DNA of 64,000 nt from Chitinophagaceae bacterium UBA7600 (lineage in GTDB: Bacteria > Bacteroidota > Bacteroidia > Chitinophagales > Chitinophagaceae), in NCBI GenBank assembly GCA_002478885.1, contig DLKC01000028.1, forward strand, positions 1-64,000. Reading direction: 5' to 3'. The position numbers and the translations under genes are program-made. The number at the start of each line of letters is the position of its first letter. Positions within the stretch are counted from its first letter, which is position 1. This document shows positions 34,516-43,529 of the stretch, piece after piece. The notes beneath the pieces are model-generated. The model made no database searches, was not told where the DNA came from, and saw only the letters and a program-made list of their open reading frames with translations.

Positions 34516-37056
34516 ATGACTTCGAGACGCTCATTTTTAAAGAAGGCCGCTTTATTTTCAGGGGCCTCAGGAGTAAGCCAGTTTTTGCCAGGCTCAATAA
34601 AGAAGGCATTCGCCATAGACCCTGCGCCGGGCACCACTTTTATGGATGCGGAGCATATTGTTTTACTGATGCAGGAAAACCGCTCATTCGATCATACATT
34701 CGGAACGCTGCAAGGTGTTCGCGGATTTAATGACCCTCGTGCCATACGTTTGGCAAACGATAATCCCGTGTGGTTGCAAACGAATGAAAAGGGAGAAACT
34801 TATGCGCCATTTCATCTTGATATAAAAGATACAAAGGTCACGTGGATGGGGTCTTTGCCACATTCATGGAGCAACCAGGTAGATGCAAGGAATAATGGCC
34901 GGTATGACCAATGGCTGCAGGCAAAAAAGCCGGGCAATAACGACTATGCTGATATGCCTTTAACGATGGGTTATTATACGAGGGACGATATTCCATTTTA
35001 TTACGCCCTTGCCGATGCATTTACCGTTTGTGATCAGCATTTCTGTTCTTCGCTTACGGGCACAACACCAAACCGTTTGTATTTCTGGAGCGGCACCATA
35101 AGACCTGCGCAAAATGAAAATGCACAGGCAAACGTTTGGAACGGGGAATCAGATTATGACGCATGGGTGAGCTGGAAAACATTTCCCGAGCGTTTAGAAG
35201 ACAATGGCGTTTCCTGGAAAATATATCAGAATGAGTTGAGTGTTGATGGTGGGTTCAGCGGTGAACAAGATGCGTGGCTTGCCAACTTCACTGACAACCC
35301 AATTGAATTTTTTTCGCAATTTAATGTCAAACTTTCTTCAAGATATATTGGCTATATACAAAAGCGGTCAGCTTCTATACCTCTTGAAATTGCCGATGCA
35401 GAGAAGCAATTACAGGCGATGACTGCAGGCAGCAAAGAATATGACGACCTGGTTAAAAAAATTAAAGCGCTAAAGGCTTATGCTGAAAAACTGGCGGTGG
35501 AAAAGCTAATCTATACAAAGGAGAAATACGATCAGCTGTCAGCCTATGAGAAACGTATTCATGAGAAAGCTTTTACGGTAAATAAAAGCGATCCGTATTA
35601 CCACGATTTGAGCGAATTAAAATATAAAGATGGCGATGCAGAAAGGGCGATCAATGTGCCAAAGGGTGATGTGTTGCATCAGTTCAGAGAAGACGTGCAC
35701 AATGGAAATCTGCCGACCGTTTCCTGGATTGTAGCGCCCGAAGCTTTTTCCGACCACCCTGGTTCCGCATGGTTTGGCGCATGGTATGTTTCAGAAGTGA
35801 TGGATATTCTTACGAAGAATCCGGAAGTATGGAAGAAGACTATATTCATTCTTACGTATGATGAGAATGATGGCTATTTCGATCATGTGCCGCCGTTTGT
35901 AGCTCCTAATCCAAACGATGCATCAACCGGCAAAACTTCCGAGAATATGAATGCTGCCAGTGAATTCGTAAGCATGCGACAGGAATTCCTGAGAAAAAAT
36001 ATTGATGCCGCTGAAAGGAGGGAAAGTTCTATTGGTCTTGGTTATCGCGTGCCCATGGTTATCGCATCGCCGTGGAGCCGTGGCGGCTATGTTTGTTCAC
36101 AGGTTTTCGATCACACTTCAGCTTTGCAATTCCTTGAAAAATTCCTTGCGCAAAAAACAGGAAAGCGCATTGTGGAAGAAAATATTACTGCATGGCGCCG
36201 GGCAATTTGCGGCGATCTAACTTCTGTGTTCAGGCCATACAACGGTGAAAAGATAAACGCACCAGCCGCATTAGACAAAGACCTGTTTATCGAAAGTATT
36301 CATAAGGCAAAATTCAAAAAGCCGCCCAGCGACTACAGAAAGCTCGGTGCCGACGAAATAGTGCATGTCAGGAATAATTCATCTACTGCTTTTCATTTGC
36401 CGGTTCAGGAAAAAGGTATACGTCCTGCAAATGCATTGCCTTATGAAATATATGCCAATAGCCAGTTGAGTGCCGACAAGAAATCAATCGAAATATATTT
36501 TGAAGCGAAGGATAATATCTTTGGCAAGGCCGCTTCCGGCGTGCCTTTCAGCGTTTATTTAATGCGCAATTTTAAGCAAAAAAAAATGCATTGTTCTTCC
36601 TATGCTGTGTTGCCCGGTGACAAACTAAAAGATGTGTGGCCTGTGGGCGATTTCGAAAATGGCAACTATCATATTGCCGTTCACGCGCCCAATGGATTTT
36701 ACCGGGAGTTCAAGGGCAATGCAAGCGATCCCCAAATAAATATTGCGTGCAACTACCAGCACGATTTGAAAACTGCAAATAAGCTTACCGGCAATATTGA
36801 ACTTCATTTTAAAAATGAAAGCAACAGGAAGCTGGCAATTGAAATATTTGATCACTACAGTAAACAACAACAATCAAGACTAATCGACGCCAACAATTCC
36901 GCAATTATTTTGTTCGATCTTACTAAAACTCATAATTGGTACGACTGCACGGTTAAAATAAATGGCAACAATATTTTTGAAAAGCGTTATTCAGGCAGAG
37001 TTGAGTCAGGGAAAGAGACCTTTACCGATCCTGCAATGGGCGCCGCTGGCATGTAG
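34516..37056 (+). CDS. Phosphocholine-type phospholipase C, Tat-exported
   Basis: This 846-residue enzyme belongs to the alkaline-phosphatase-like non-hemolytic phospholipase C family. The Tat signal SRRSFLKKAALFSGASG starts near residue 3. The catalytic core includes HIVLLMQENRSFDHTFGTLQGVRGFNDPRA, DQHFCSSLTGTTPNRLYFWSG, LTYDENDGYFDHVPPF and RVPMVIASPWSRGG. Two C-terminal beta domains of the DUF756 type follow from about 640. It probably cleaves phosphocholine or a similar head group from lipids outside the inner membrane. The frame is open to 34414, but the Tat signal sets the start. Confidence 0.9.
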   Translation: MTSRRSFLKKAALFSGASGVSQFLPGSIKKAFAIDPAPGTTFMDAEHIVLLMQENRSFDHTFGTLQGVRGFNDPRAIRLANDNPVWLQTNEKGETYAPFHLDIKDTKVTWMGSLPHSWSNQVDARNNGRYDQWLQAKKPGNNDYADMPLTMGYYTRDDIPFYYALADAFTVCDQHFCSSLTGTTPNRLYFWSGTIRPAQNENAQANVWNGESDYDAWVSWKTFPERLEDNGVSWKIYQNELSVDGGFSGEQDAWLANFTDNPIEFFSQFNVKLSSRYIGYIQKRSASIPLEIADAEKQLQAMTAGSKEYDDLVKKIKALKAYAEKLAVEKLIYTKEKYDQLSAYEKRIHEKAFTVNKSDPYYHDLSELKYKDGDAERAINVPKGDVLHQFREDVHNGNLPTVSWIVAPEAFSDHPGSAWFGAWYVSEVMDILTKNPEVWKKTIFILTYDENDGYFDHVPPFVAPNPNDASTGKTSENMNAASEFVSMRQEFLRKNIDAAERRESSIGLGYRVPMVIASPWSRGGYVCSQVFDHTSALQFLEKFLAQKTGKRIVEENITAWRRAICGDLTSVFRPYNGEKINAPAALDKDLFIESIHKAKFKKPPSDYRKLGADEIVHVRNNSSTAFHLPVQEKGIRPANALPYEIYANSQLSADKKSIEIYFEAKDNIFGKAASGVPFSVYLMRNFKQKKMHCSSYAVLPGDKLKDVWPVGDFENGNYHIAVHAPNGFYREFKGNASDPQINIACNYQHDLKTANKLTGNIELHFKNESNRKLAIEIFDHYSKQQQSRLIDANNSAIILFDLTKTHNWYDCTVKINGNNIFEKRYSGRVESGKETFTDPAMGAAGM

Positions 37057-37061
37057 TTTTT

Positions 37062-37268
37062 TTGTAGCCGGCTTTTGTAAATATGTCGGCTGCTGTTGCG
37101 TCGCACACTTGTACAATTTGTCCGGGAATCAGCTAAAACGAAAATGCCGGGATAATTACTATGGAGCACTGTGCGTCTCCGGACTCGTGGTTTTCGACTT
37201 ATATTCTGCAGTACAAGGGAGTGACACAACAGGCGATGCCATGAAATGCTGCTGTCGGGCATCATAGT
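37062..37268. repeat. Full paired repeat element, A arm left and B arm right (copy 14)
   Basis: The A core TTGCGTCGCACACTTGTAC is at 37096-37114 behind TGTAGCCGGCTTTTG. The B core GTACAAGGGAGTGACACAAC is at 37211-37230, followed by AGGCGATGCCATGA. Read on the minus strand it aligns with copy 11, including CTGCAGAATATAAGT and GCTGATTCCCGGACAAAT at either side of the centre. It immediately follows the phospholipase stop. Confidence 0.9.
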
Positions 37269-37348
37269 TCAAATCTGCTTGCTATATTTATAACAGTTTT
37301 TACCAATTGATAACTTGCGTATTCGTCACCAATAAATAACACAGCAAT

Positions 37349-38371
37349 ATGAAATACAAATTACTTGGAAGAAGCGGGCTTAAAGTATCTGAGCTTTGTT
37401 TGGGCACAATGGGTTTTGGAACCGAAGCGGGCTGGGGCGCAGATGTCGATACCAGCTTTTCAATAATGGAAGCATTTGGTAATGCCGGAGGCAACTTCCT
37501 GGACACCGCCAATATTTACAAGTTGGGTACCAGTGAAAAAATTATTGGTGAGTTTGTGGGCCAGGGCGACCGCGATTACTGGGTTATTGCAACCAAGTAT
37601 TCTTTAAAGGACAATAATACTAACCCTAATGCAAGCGGTAACAACCGTAAGAATATGATGCGCAGCGTGGAGGAGAGCCTGAAGCGATTGAAGACGGATT
37701 TTATTGACCTTTTTTACCTGCATATATGGGATGACCTAACGCCGATTGATGAAGTAATGCGTGGACTTGAAGATTTGGTTAAGCAGGGCAAAATAAATTA
37801 TATAGGCATCAGCGACACCCCGGCGTGGATTGTTGCCAAGGGAAATACAATGGCAGAATTATTGGGCTGGAGTCAGTTTGTTGCCTTGCAGGTTGAATAC
37901 AGTCTGCTCCAACGGACACCCGAAAGAGATCTTATTCCTATGGCCAGGCACTATAACATGACCGTAACGCCATGGGCGCCTTTAGGGGGCGGTGCGCTTA
38001 CGGGGAAATACCTACGTGGCGATTTTGGAAGACTGAAGGAGACCAGTAATCGTTTGAATGAACGAAGTGTCGCTATAACCAACGAAGTAATTGCAATCGC
38101 AGCAGAGCTGAACGTAAGCCCATCGCATGTTGCTTTAAAATGGACGATGCAAAAAGGCTTCTCCTGTATACCTATTGTAGGTGCGACCAAACTTATTCAA
38201 TTGGAGGAGAATCTGAAGGCCACGGGCGTTTCGTTAACCGATGAGCATATCCGAAGGCTGGATGAGGTTAGCGCAATCGTGTTAGGCTTTCCGCACGATT
38301 TTTTTAATGAAGATGGCGTTAAGCAAAATAATTTCGGCGGGTTTTATGACAAGATAGAAAAGCGTTCTTAA
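37349..38371 (+). CDS. Aldo/keto reductase
   Basis: This is a 340-residue NADP-dependent oxidoreductase of TIM-barrel fold. Catalytic residues are visible as Asp in FLDTANIY, its Tyr, Lys in VIATKYSL, and His in FYLHIWDD. The nucleotide-binding C terminus is IPIVGATKLIQLEENLKATGVSLT. It resembles the YajO/Tas-like AKR subgroup acting on aldehydes or ketones; the substrate is not known. It is preceded by a full repeat element and followed by a small hypothetical gene. Confidence 0.9.
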   Translation: MKYKLLGRSGLKVSELCLGTMGFGTEAGWGADVDTSFSIMEAFGNAGGNFLDTANIYKLGTSEKIIGEFVGQGDRDYWVIATKYSLKDNNTNPNASGNNRKNMMRSVEESLKRLKTDFIDLFYLHIWDDLTPIDEVMRGLEDLVKQGKINYIGISDTPAWIVAKGNTMAELLGWSQFVALQVEYSLLQRTPERDLIPMARHYNMTVTPWAPLGGGALTGKYLRGDFGRLKETSNRLNERSVAITNEVIAIAAELNVSPSHVALKWTMQKGFSCIPIVGATKLIQLEENLKATGVSLTDEHIRRLDEVSAIVLGFPHDFFNEDGVKQNNFGGFYDKIEKRS

Positions 38372-38436
38372 GTACTTTGTTCTTGTCGACAGTGTTGATA
38401 TCTCCAATTTTTTGATCTTCCAGCCTCTGACCTCGT

Positions 38437-38727
38437 ATGAATATAGAGCGTTTTATCGCATCGCTGAGCGAAAGCCAGCCGCCCAAGTCGCTATCAATTT
38501 ACCTGAGGGCACTCTGGTACGATGCAAAAGGAGAGTGGCATAAAGCCCATGAGGAAATCCAGGATGTTCCCGATAAAAAGGCCTCCTGGATACATGCGTA
38601 CCTGCACAGAAAAGAGGGCGACACGTGGAATGCTAACTACTGGTATAATAAAGCCGGGCGAAATATGCCTGGGGAGGATTTGAAAAGTGAGTGGGAATAT
38701 ATAACAAAAGAAATGCTCCCAACATAA
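38437..38727 (+). CDS. Hypothetical protein, 96 residues, tetratricopeptide-like helices
   Basis: The protein is small and helix-rich. LYLRALWYDAKGEWHKAHEEIQ-like helical pairs (SIYLRALWYDAKGEWHKAHEEIQDV, SWIHAYLHRKEGDTWNANYWYNKAGR) resemble a TPR-type solenoid, and a similar short family is common in Bacteroidota and others. The function is unknown. The stop codon falls inside the loop of the terminator at 38712-38738. It is convergent with plsY. Confidence 0.75.
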   Translation: MNIERFIASLSESQPPKSLSIYLRALWYDAKGEWHKAHEEIQDVPDKKASWIHAYLHRKEGDTWNANYWYNKAGRNMPGEDLKSEWEYITKEMLPT

Positions 38728-38738
38728 ACGGGAGCATT
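38712..38738. terminator. Bidirectional terminator between the 96-residue gene and plsY
   Basis: The perfect 9-bp stem AATGCTCCC/GGGAGCATT has the upstream gene's TAA (38725-38727) in its 9-nt loop. The plsY stop is 23 bases away on the other strand. Confidence 0.75.
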
Positions 38739-38760
38739 CAAATATTTCCGGGCATTATAA

Positions 38761-39423
38761 TTATTGATTGTTTTTTCTGCGTTGCCTTCTGCGATCCCTG
38801 TATTTTAAAATAGGTACTTTGCTTTCGGTTCCCTGTAAAATGCGATTAATATTCTTTTGGTGTGTTAGTATGACCAGCAGTGCCACCAGAACAGAAAACA
38901 CACGGTATAGCGTAACATCATCGTTAAAGATGAACAGGATAAAAATAGCAAAAGAAACGCCGGACAGAATAGAACTTAGTGAAACAAATCTCGTGAGGTA
39001 AAGCACCAACAAAAAAACACCTACACAACAAATGGCGACAACAGGTTGAATGGCCACGATCATTCCAAATAAAGTAGCCACACCTTTACCGCCTTTAAAG
39101 CCGGCCCAAATAGGGAAAATATGGCCTATAACAGAGGCAAGGCCCAAACCAATCATCAGGTTTGTTCTTGGCCATTCATTGTCCGGGACGAGGTAAAAAG
39201 GAATAAGAATATAAAGTGAAGTGGCAATCACGCCTTTTAACATATCTATGATCATCACAAAAGTTCCCCAGCGGGAGCCAAGTACGCGGTAAGTATTTGT
39301 AGCACCGGCATTGCCGCTACCATAATTCCTGATATCGATTCCAAAAAATCTCCTACTTACCCATACCGCGGTCGGAATGGAGCCAATAAGATAAGCAATA
39401 ACGATTAATAACAATTCTTTCAT
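38761..39423 (-). CDS. plsY: Acyl-phosphate:glycerol-3-phosphate acyltransferase
   Basis: This inner-membrane enzyme of 220 residues makes lysophosphatidate in the first step of phospholipid synthesis. Family motifs are IGSIPTAVWVSR, NYGSGNAGATNTYRVLG, and the GFKGGKGVAT phosphate loop, with about five to seven transmembrane segments. A basic tail (YRDRRRQRRKNNQ) extends into the cytoplasm. The start is ATG 39423 (MKELLLIVIAYLIGS); an upstream ATG at 39447 would lie in the promoter. It is preceded by a consensus -7 box. Confidence 0.95.
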   Translation of the reverse strand: MKELLLIVIAYLIGSIPTAVWVSRRFFGIDIRNYGSGNAGATNTYRVLGSRWGTFVMIIDMLKGVIATSLYILIPFYLVPDNEWPRTNLMIGLGLASVIGHIFPIWAGFKGGKGVATLFGMIVAIQPVVAICCVGVFLLVLYLTRFVSLSSILSGVSFAIFILFIFNDDVTLYRVFSVLVALLVILTHQKNINRILQGTESKVPILKYRDRRRQRRKNNQ

Positions 39424-39444
39424 TGGTTGGTTAACGCTGAGGGG

Positions 39445-39452
39445 CAAATATA
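39445..39452 (-). promoter_or_regulatory. -7 box of plsY
   Basis: On the minus strand TATATTTG matches TAnnTTTG. It ends 21 bases before the chosen ATG and argues against the upstream ATG at 39447, which would overlap it. Confidence 0.55.
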
Positions 39453-39500
39453 GTAATCATTTTTTTTAATAATAATCTCTTAACAGCGGTTTTATTTTTT

Positions 39501-40319
39501 TTAAATGGCAAATGCTATACATATCCATTTATCTCTTGATAAAGTTTCAAGGTGGGTTAGTTCCAAATCTGTCGCTACTCTTAGCATATCCTGTTCATCC
39601 TGGTCAAGAAGCCCGCTAACTAACAGTAGTCCGTTTCTGTTTAGCATTGTAACAAGGCTTTTAGCATATTCCACAATTACGTGTTTGTTGATGTTAGCGA
39701 GAATAATATCAAAGCGTTTTTCTTTATTGGGTTCATCGGCAAGTTCAATAGAAATATGATTGCAGTTATTGGTTTCTATATTTTCTTTTGCATTTTCTAT
39801 ACTCCATTCATCGTTATCTATGGCTAAAATTTTTGCCGCTCCTAGTTTTTCGGCCAGTATTGCGAGTATGCCGGTGCCGGTGCCAAAATCAAAAATAGTT
39901 TTGTTTTTAAAGTTTACCTCTTTCATTCGTTGCATCATCATAAAGGTTGTTGCGTGATGACCCGTGCCAAAACTCATTTTGGGCGTTATAACGATTTCGT
40001 GTTGCACAGTTTCTATTGCAGCATGAAAATGCGCTCTAACAGCCGCAAAATCACCTACGATCACGGGGTCAAAATTTTTCTCCCAACTCTCATTCCAGTT
40101 GGTTTCAGCTATAATCGTTTTGGCATATTCAAGCTTGAGCGATTCGAATATGGCTGCAACAACGGGTTCAACAAAAGCTGCTTCATTTATAAAGGCGCTA
40201 AGGCTGTCTGCTGTTTCTTCGAAGCCGCTGAAGCCGACCTCGCTTAATTGCGCGATAAGTATTTCTGCCTGTTCAGCATGTATATCGTTAACCTGTAGTT
40301 GCAGGTAATTATTGTTCAT
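39501..40319 (-). CDS. prmA: Ribosomal protein L11 methyltransferase
   Basis: This 272-residue SAM-dependent enzyme trimethylates ribosomal protein L11. The N-terminal substrate domain (to about 110) includes NWNESWEKNFDPVIVGDFAAVRAHF. The catalytic domain has MSFGTGHHATTFMMM, the SAM loop FDFGTGTGILAILAEKLGA, LAIDNDEWSIENAKENIE and ANINKHVIVEYAKSL. The length is slightly below the E. coli protein. It lies between plsY and pnp on the same strand. Confidence 0.95.
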   Translation of the reverse strand: MNNNYLQLQVNDIHAEQAEILIAQLSEVGFSGFEETADSLSAFINEAAFVEPVVAAIFESLKLEYAKTIIAETNWNESWEKNFDPVIVGDFAAVRAHFHAAIETVQHEIVITPKMSFGTGHHATTFMMMQRMKEVNFKNKTIFDFGTGTGILAILAEKLGAAKILAIDNDEWSIENAKENIETNNCNHISIELADEPNKEKRFDIILANINKHVIVEYAKSLVTMLNRNGLLLVSGLLDQDEQDMLRVATDLELTHLETLSRDKWICIAFAI

Positions 40320-40397
40320 TGGCTGCCTTTTGTGTTATTGCAAAGAAAGCGAGATTGCCGGCAACTCTCTTGTTATTGTTTATAGTCTTTTGTTTCC

Positions 40398-40570
40398 AGC
40401 CCATTGTATATGGCCTCTTTGCTTGCGACGCTCCCCTCAAGGTTCTGTTCTTTTTTCAGCAGATTAAAAGCTGTTCATCCCGTATACTGTTGCTGAAAAG
40501 TGCGATGCCGGATAAACCTGCACATCGCGCAGGTAAAGCCCTGCGATGTATCAAAAGCCGGAATCATAAT
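40398..40570. repeat. Diverged paired repeat element, C arm left (copy 15)
   Basis: The left core TTTGCTTGCGACGCTCC (40418-40434) matches the C-type core of copies 16 and 18. The right arm has GAAAAGTGCGATGCCGG (40495-40511) and an outer end AAAAGCCGGAATCATAAT, which matches the family's end. The centre is about 60 bases. The 300-base gap from 40320 to 40619 otherwise holds only the pnp terminator. Confidence 0.65.
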
Positions 40571-40600
40571 AAAAAAAGCCCGCATTGTTTGCAGGCTTTG
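40571..40600 (-). terminator. Terminator of pnp
   Basis: On the minus strand AAAGCCTGCA pairs with TGCGGGCTTT across a 5-nt loop, followed by a run of T. It is 20 bases after the pnp stop. Confidence 0.88.
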
Positions 40601-40619
40601 TATTGTATAAATTTCCATT

Positions 40620-42779
40620 TTAGTTTTGCCCGTTGCTTTCACCCGGCTGAGGTTTCATTCCCTCGGGTTTTGGCATAAGTACTTTGCGGCTCAGTTTAAA
40701 TTTACCAGTTTTGTGATCGATGCCGATGAGTTTTACCTTAACTACATCGCCTTCTTTCAAAACACCTTCGAGGCTTTCGAGGCGTTTCCAGGAAACTTCA
40801 CTTATATGCAATAGGCCTTCTTTCTTAGGCAGGAACTCAACAAAAGCGCCATAAGGTTGAATGGTTTTAACCTTGGCTTCGTATGTTTCGCCAACAGATG
40901 GAACGGCAGTTATGCCTTTGATCCAGCTAACCGCTTTGTCGAGACCTTCTTTCGAAGGAGAGAAAATACTTACCTCGCCATAGTTGCCAACTTCTTCGAT
41001 ATTGATAGTTGTGCCGGTTTCTTTCTGTATTTCCTGTATTACTTTACCCTGAGGCCCGATAACCGCACCAATAAATTCTTTATCGATGAACAGTTTTTCC
41101 ATGCGTGGCGCATGCGGTTTAACTTCAGGACGGGCATTATTAATGCACTCATACATTGAGTTAAGGATGTGAAGGCGACCCTTACGTGCCTGCTCCAATG
41201 CTTCCCGCATTACATCCATACTTAAGCCATCAACTTTTATATCCATTTGAACACCACAAATACCTTCTCTTGTTCCGGTTACTTTAAAATCCATATCGCC
41301 CAAGTGGTCTTCATCACCGAGAATATCTGTAAGAATCGCGTATTTTCCATCATCGTTCCTGGTGATTAAACCCATGGCCACACCACTTACATGTTTTGGA
41401 ATAGGCACACCTGCATCCATTAATGCCAGCGAACCGGCGCAAACAGTGGCCATAGAAGAAGAGCCGTTCGATTCAAGGATATCGCTTACTACGCGAACCG
41501 TGTAGGCATATTCGTTGCCCGGCATCATTTGTTTTAAAGAACGCATAGCGAGGTTGCCATGGCCAACTTCGCGACGGCCTGGACCGCGCATCATTTTAAC
41601 TTCACCAGTTGAGAACGGCGGGAAGTTATAATGCAGGATGAATTTGGAATAGTCGGACTTAGCTGCACTTTCAATCAACAATTCGTCGAGTGGTGTACCC
41701 AATGTAACGGTGGTTAATGACTGTGTTTCACCACGGGTGAAAAGTGCTGAGCCATGCGGAGTCGGCAGCGGATCAACTTCCATAGTTAGTGACCTGATCT
41801 CGTCGAGTTTGCGGCCATCGAGGCGAATGCGATCGTCGAGGATCATGCTGCGTACAAGTTCCCATTGAAGGTCTTCGAAATATTTCTTAGCCAGTTTTTT
41901 ATCTGAATCTGTTGCTTCTTCACCAAGACTTGAAATAAGCAGGTCTTTTAATGCACCGAAGGCTTCGCTGCGCTCCCCTTTGGAAGAACCTTTCCTTGAA
42001 ATCTCAAGAATCCTGTCTTTACAGAAATCAGCAACCTTTTGTTTAATTGTGTCGTTTTGCTCTGGCTTTGTATAGTCGCGCTTGCCCGTAACACCCTTTT
42101 TATCCCTGAGATCGTGCTGGGCCTTTATTTGCGTTCTAACAGCGTCATGAGCTAATTCGAGTGCCTTTACAAGATCTTCCTCGCTACACTCTTTTGCTTC
42201 ACCTTCTACCATCATCAGGTTTCTTTCGGTGGCGGCTATAATAAATTCCATATCGGCTTTTGCCAGCATGCTGCGACCTGGATTAACGACGAACTCTCCG
42301 TTAACACGTGCAATCCTTACTTCAGAAATAATTTCTTTGATTGGAATATCGCTCACAGCCAGGGCAGCAGAGGCGGCGAGACAGGCCAATGCATCTGGCA
42401 TGACCTCTTCGTCGCTTGAAATAAGGCTGATCAGCACCTGCACGTCGCAGAAATAATCTTCAGGAAATAGAGGCCTCAATGCTCTGTCGATAAGACGGCT
42501 TGTTAATATTTCATAGTCGTTAAGACGTGCTTCCCTCTTGAAGAAAGAGCCCGGTATACGGCCAGCCGACGCAAATTTTTCCTGGTAGTCTACACTTAAA
42601 GGAAAAAAATCCTGACCTTCTCTCGGCTCTTTGTTTGCTACAACAGTAGCCATTAAAATGCATTTTCCCTGGCGTACAGTTACGGCACCGTCAGCCTGGC
42701 GGGCAAGTTTACCCGTTTCTATAACTACTTCCGAGCCATCAGGCAAATTGAAGGAAGATTGAATAGGTTGAGACAACAT
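40620..42779 (-). CDS. pnp: Polyribonucleotide nucleotidyltransferase
   Basis: This 719-residue phosphorolytic 3'-5' exoribonuclease degrades mRNA as a trimer. Order of domains: RNase PH 1 (from residue 1), an alpha-helical segment (about 235-310), RNase PH 2 (MRGPGRREVGHGNLAMRSL and ILGDEDHLGDMDFKVTGT, the catalytic part), KH (KLFIDKEFIGAVIGPQGKVIQEIQKETG) and S1 (VGETYEAKVKTIQPYGAFVEFLPKKEGLLHISE). It lies downstream of rpsO, the common arrangement. Confidence 0.97.
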   Translation of the reverse strand: MLSQPIQSSFNLPDGSEVVIETGKLARQADGAVTVRQGKCILMATVVANKEPREGQDFFPLSVDYQEKFASAGRIPGSFFKREARLNDYEILTSRLIDRALRPLFPEDYFCDVQVLISLISSDEEVMPDALACLAASAALAVSDIPIKEIISEVRIARVNGEFVVNPGRSMLAKADMEFIIAATERNLMMVEGEAKECSEEDLVKALELAHDAVRTQIKAQHDLRDKKGVTGKRDYTKPEQNDTIKQKVADFCKDRILEISRKGSSKGERSEAFGALKDLLISSLGEEATDSDKKLAKKYFEDLQWELVRSMILDDRIRLDGRKLDEIRSLTMEVDPLPTPHGSALFTRGETQSLTTVTLGTPLDELLIESAAKSDYSKFILHYNFPPFSTGEVKMMRGPGRREVGHGNLAMRSLKQMMPGNEYAYTVRVVSDILESNGSSSMATVCAGSLALMDAGVPIPKHVSGVAMGLITRNDDGKYAILTDILGDEDHLGDMDFKVTGTREGICGVQMDIKVDGLSMDVMREALEQARKGRLHILNSMYECINNARPEVKPHAPRMEKLFIDKEFIGAVIGPQGKVIQEIQKETGTTINIEEVGNYGEVSIFSPSKEGLDKAVSWIKGITAVPSVGETYEAKVKTIQPYGAFVEFLPKKEGLLHISEVSWKRLESLEGVLKEGDVVKVKLIGIDHKTGKFKLSRKVLMPKPEGMKPQPGESNGQN

Positions 42780-42890
42780 AGTAAATTAGTCTGGTCTTTA
42801 CGGTCAGGTTTAAAAACTGCAGGTGGGAATGGCAAGCAAATAAACTTTGACCCTGTGAATGAATAAAATTGTGAATATCAGAAATAGTAC

Positions 42891-42936
42891 AAAAAGGATA
42901 TTCCCAACCTATCTATCAGTCGGGAATATCCTTTTT
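42891..42936. terminator. Bidirectional hairpin between rpsO and pnp
   Basis: A 15-bp perfect stem AAAAAGGATATTCCC/GGGAATATCCTTTTT has a 16-nt loop. It lies 14 bases beyond the rpsO stop and about 110 bases before pnp. In other bacteria an RNase III-cleaved hairpin here controls pnp, so it may be regulatory rather than only a terminator. Confidence 0.8.
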
Positions 42937-42949
42937 AAATGCATTATAA

Positions 42950-43222
42950 TTATTTCCTTATTCCTAGTTTTTCGATCAGTGCGCGGTAACCCTGAAGGTT
43001 ATGTTTTTGCATGTAGCCTAGCAAGCGTTTACGTTGGCCAACCAGTTGCATTAAACCGCGGTGTGTTGAATAATCTTTTTTGTTTTGCTGCAAATGTCCA
43101 GAAATACTGGATATGCGCTCGGTTAATAAGGCAATTTGTGCCTCGATTGAGCCGGTTTTTTCAGCGGCGCCAGCATAATTTGTAAAAATTGCGGCTTTTT
43201 TCTCTGTTGTTAAGTAAGACAT
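42950..43222 (-). CDS. rpsO: 30S ribosomal protein S15
   Basis: This is the standard 90-residue S15, which binds 16S rRNA and the central domain of the 30S subunit. Typical are TGSIEAQIALLTERISSISGHLQQNKKDYSTHRGLMQLVGQRKRLLGYMQKHNLQGYRALIEKLGIRK. It is preceded by a consensus -7 box and followed by a strong hairpin before pnp. Confidence 0.97.
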   Translation of the reverse strand: MSYLTTEKKAAIFTNYAGAAEKTGSIEAQIALLTERISSISGHLQQNKKDYSTHRGLMQLVGQRKRLLGYMQKHNLQGYRALIEKLGIRK

Positions 43223-43270
43223 CTCAGTTTTTTTTTAGTACATCCAATTATTTCATCAAAAATGTGGGCG

Positions 43271-43278
43271 CAAATGTA
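43271..43278 (-). promoter_or_regulatory. -7 box of rpsO
   Basis: TACATTTG on the minus strand matches TAnnTTTG, 48 bases before the rpsO ATG. A GC-rich short inverted repeat GGCGC/GCGCC (43267-43283) overlaps it. The rest of the gap to 43529 is described with the repeat at 43390. Confidence 0.55.
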
Positions 43279-43389
43279 GCGCCTTTTTTGGGATTTGACT
43301 TAAAATCTGCTTTTATTTTTGCAATTGTTTTGTGAAAATCTAGTATTCGCTTGCTTCTGAACGTAAAGCTAATCGAACTCCCTGAAATT

Positions 43390-43512
43390 ATGTTTAGCCT
43401 TTGGTTTGCGAAACAGAATTGTGTCGTACACTAATACCTATTCGCTTTGGGGTTGTTGCCACAAGAACCACAGATGAACGGAGCGTCGCAAGCAAAGCTG
43501 ATCACCGATAAA
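43390..43512. repeat. Diverged paired repeat element, mixed A/B arm left and C arm right (copy 16)
   Basis: The left core TTGTGTCGTACACTAATAC (43419-43437) mixes A and B features. The right core GGAGCGTCGCAAGCAAA (43480-43496) is the C type. The cores enclose about 42 bases. It lies in the 307-base gap between the AI-2E-family and rpsO genes. Confidence 0.6.
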
Positions 43513-43529
43513 AAAGTTGGTTCAAAAAA

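Noticed and set aside
40319..40678. A 119-codon frame on the plus strand between prmA and pnp
   Set aside because: It runs through a diverged repeat and the pnp terminator and overlaps the 3' end of pnp on the other strand. No family is visible, so it is not a gene.
43267..43289. GGCGC/GCGCC hairpin with a T run upstream of rpsO
   Set aside because: It reads as a plus-strand terminator, but no plus-strand gene ends there and it overlaps the rpsO -7 box.
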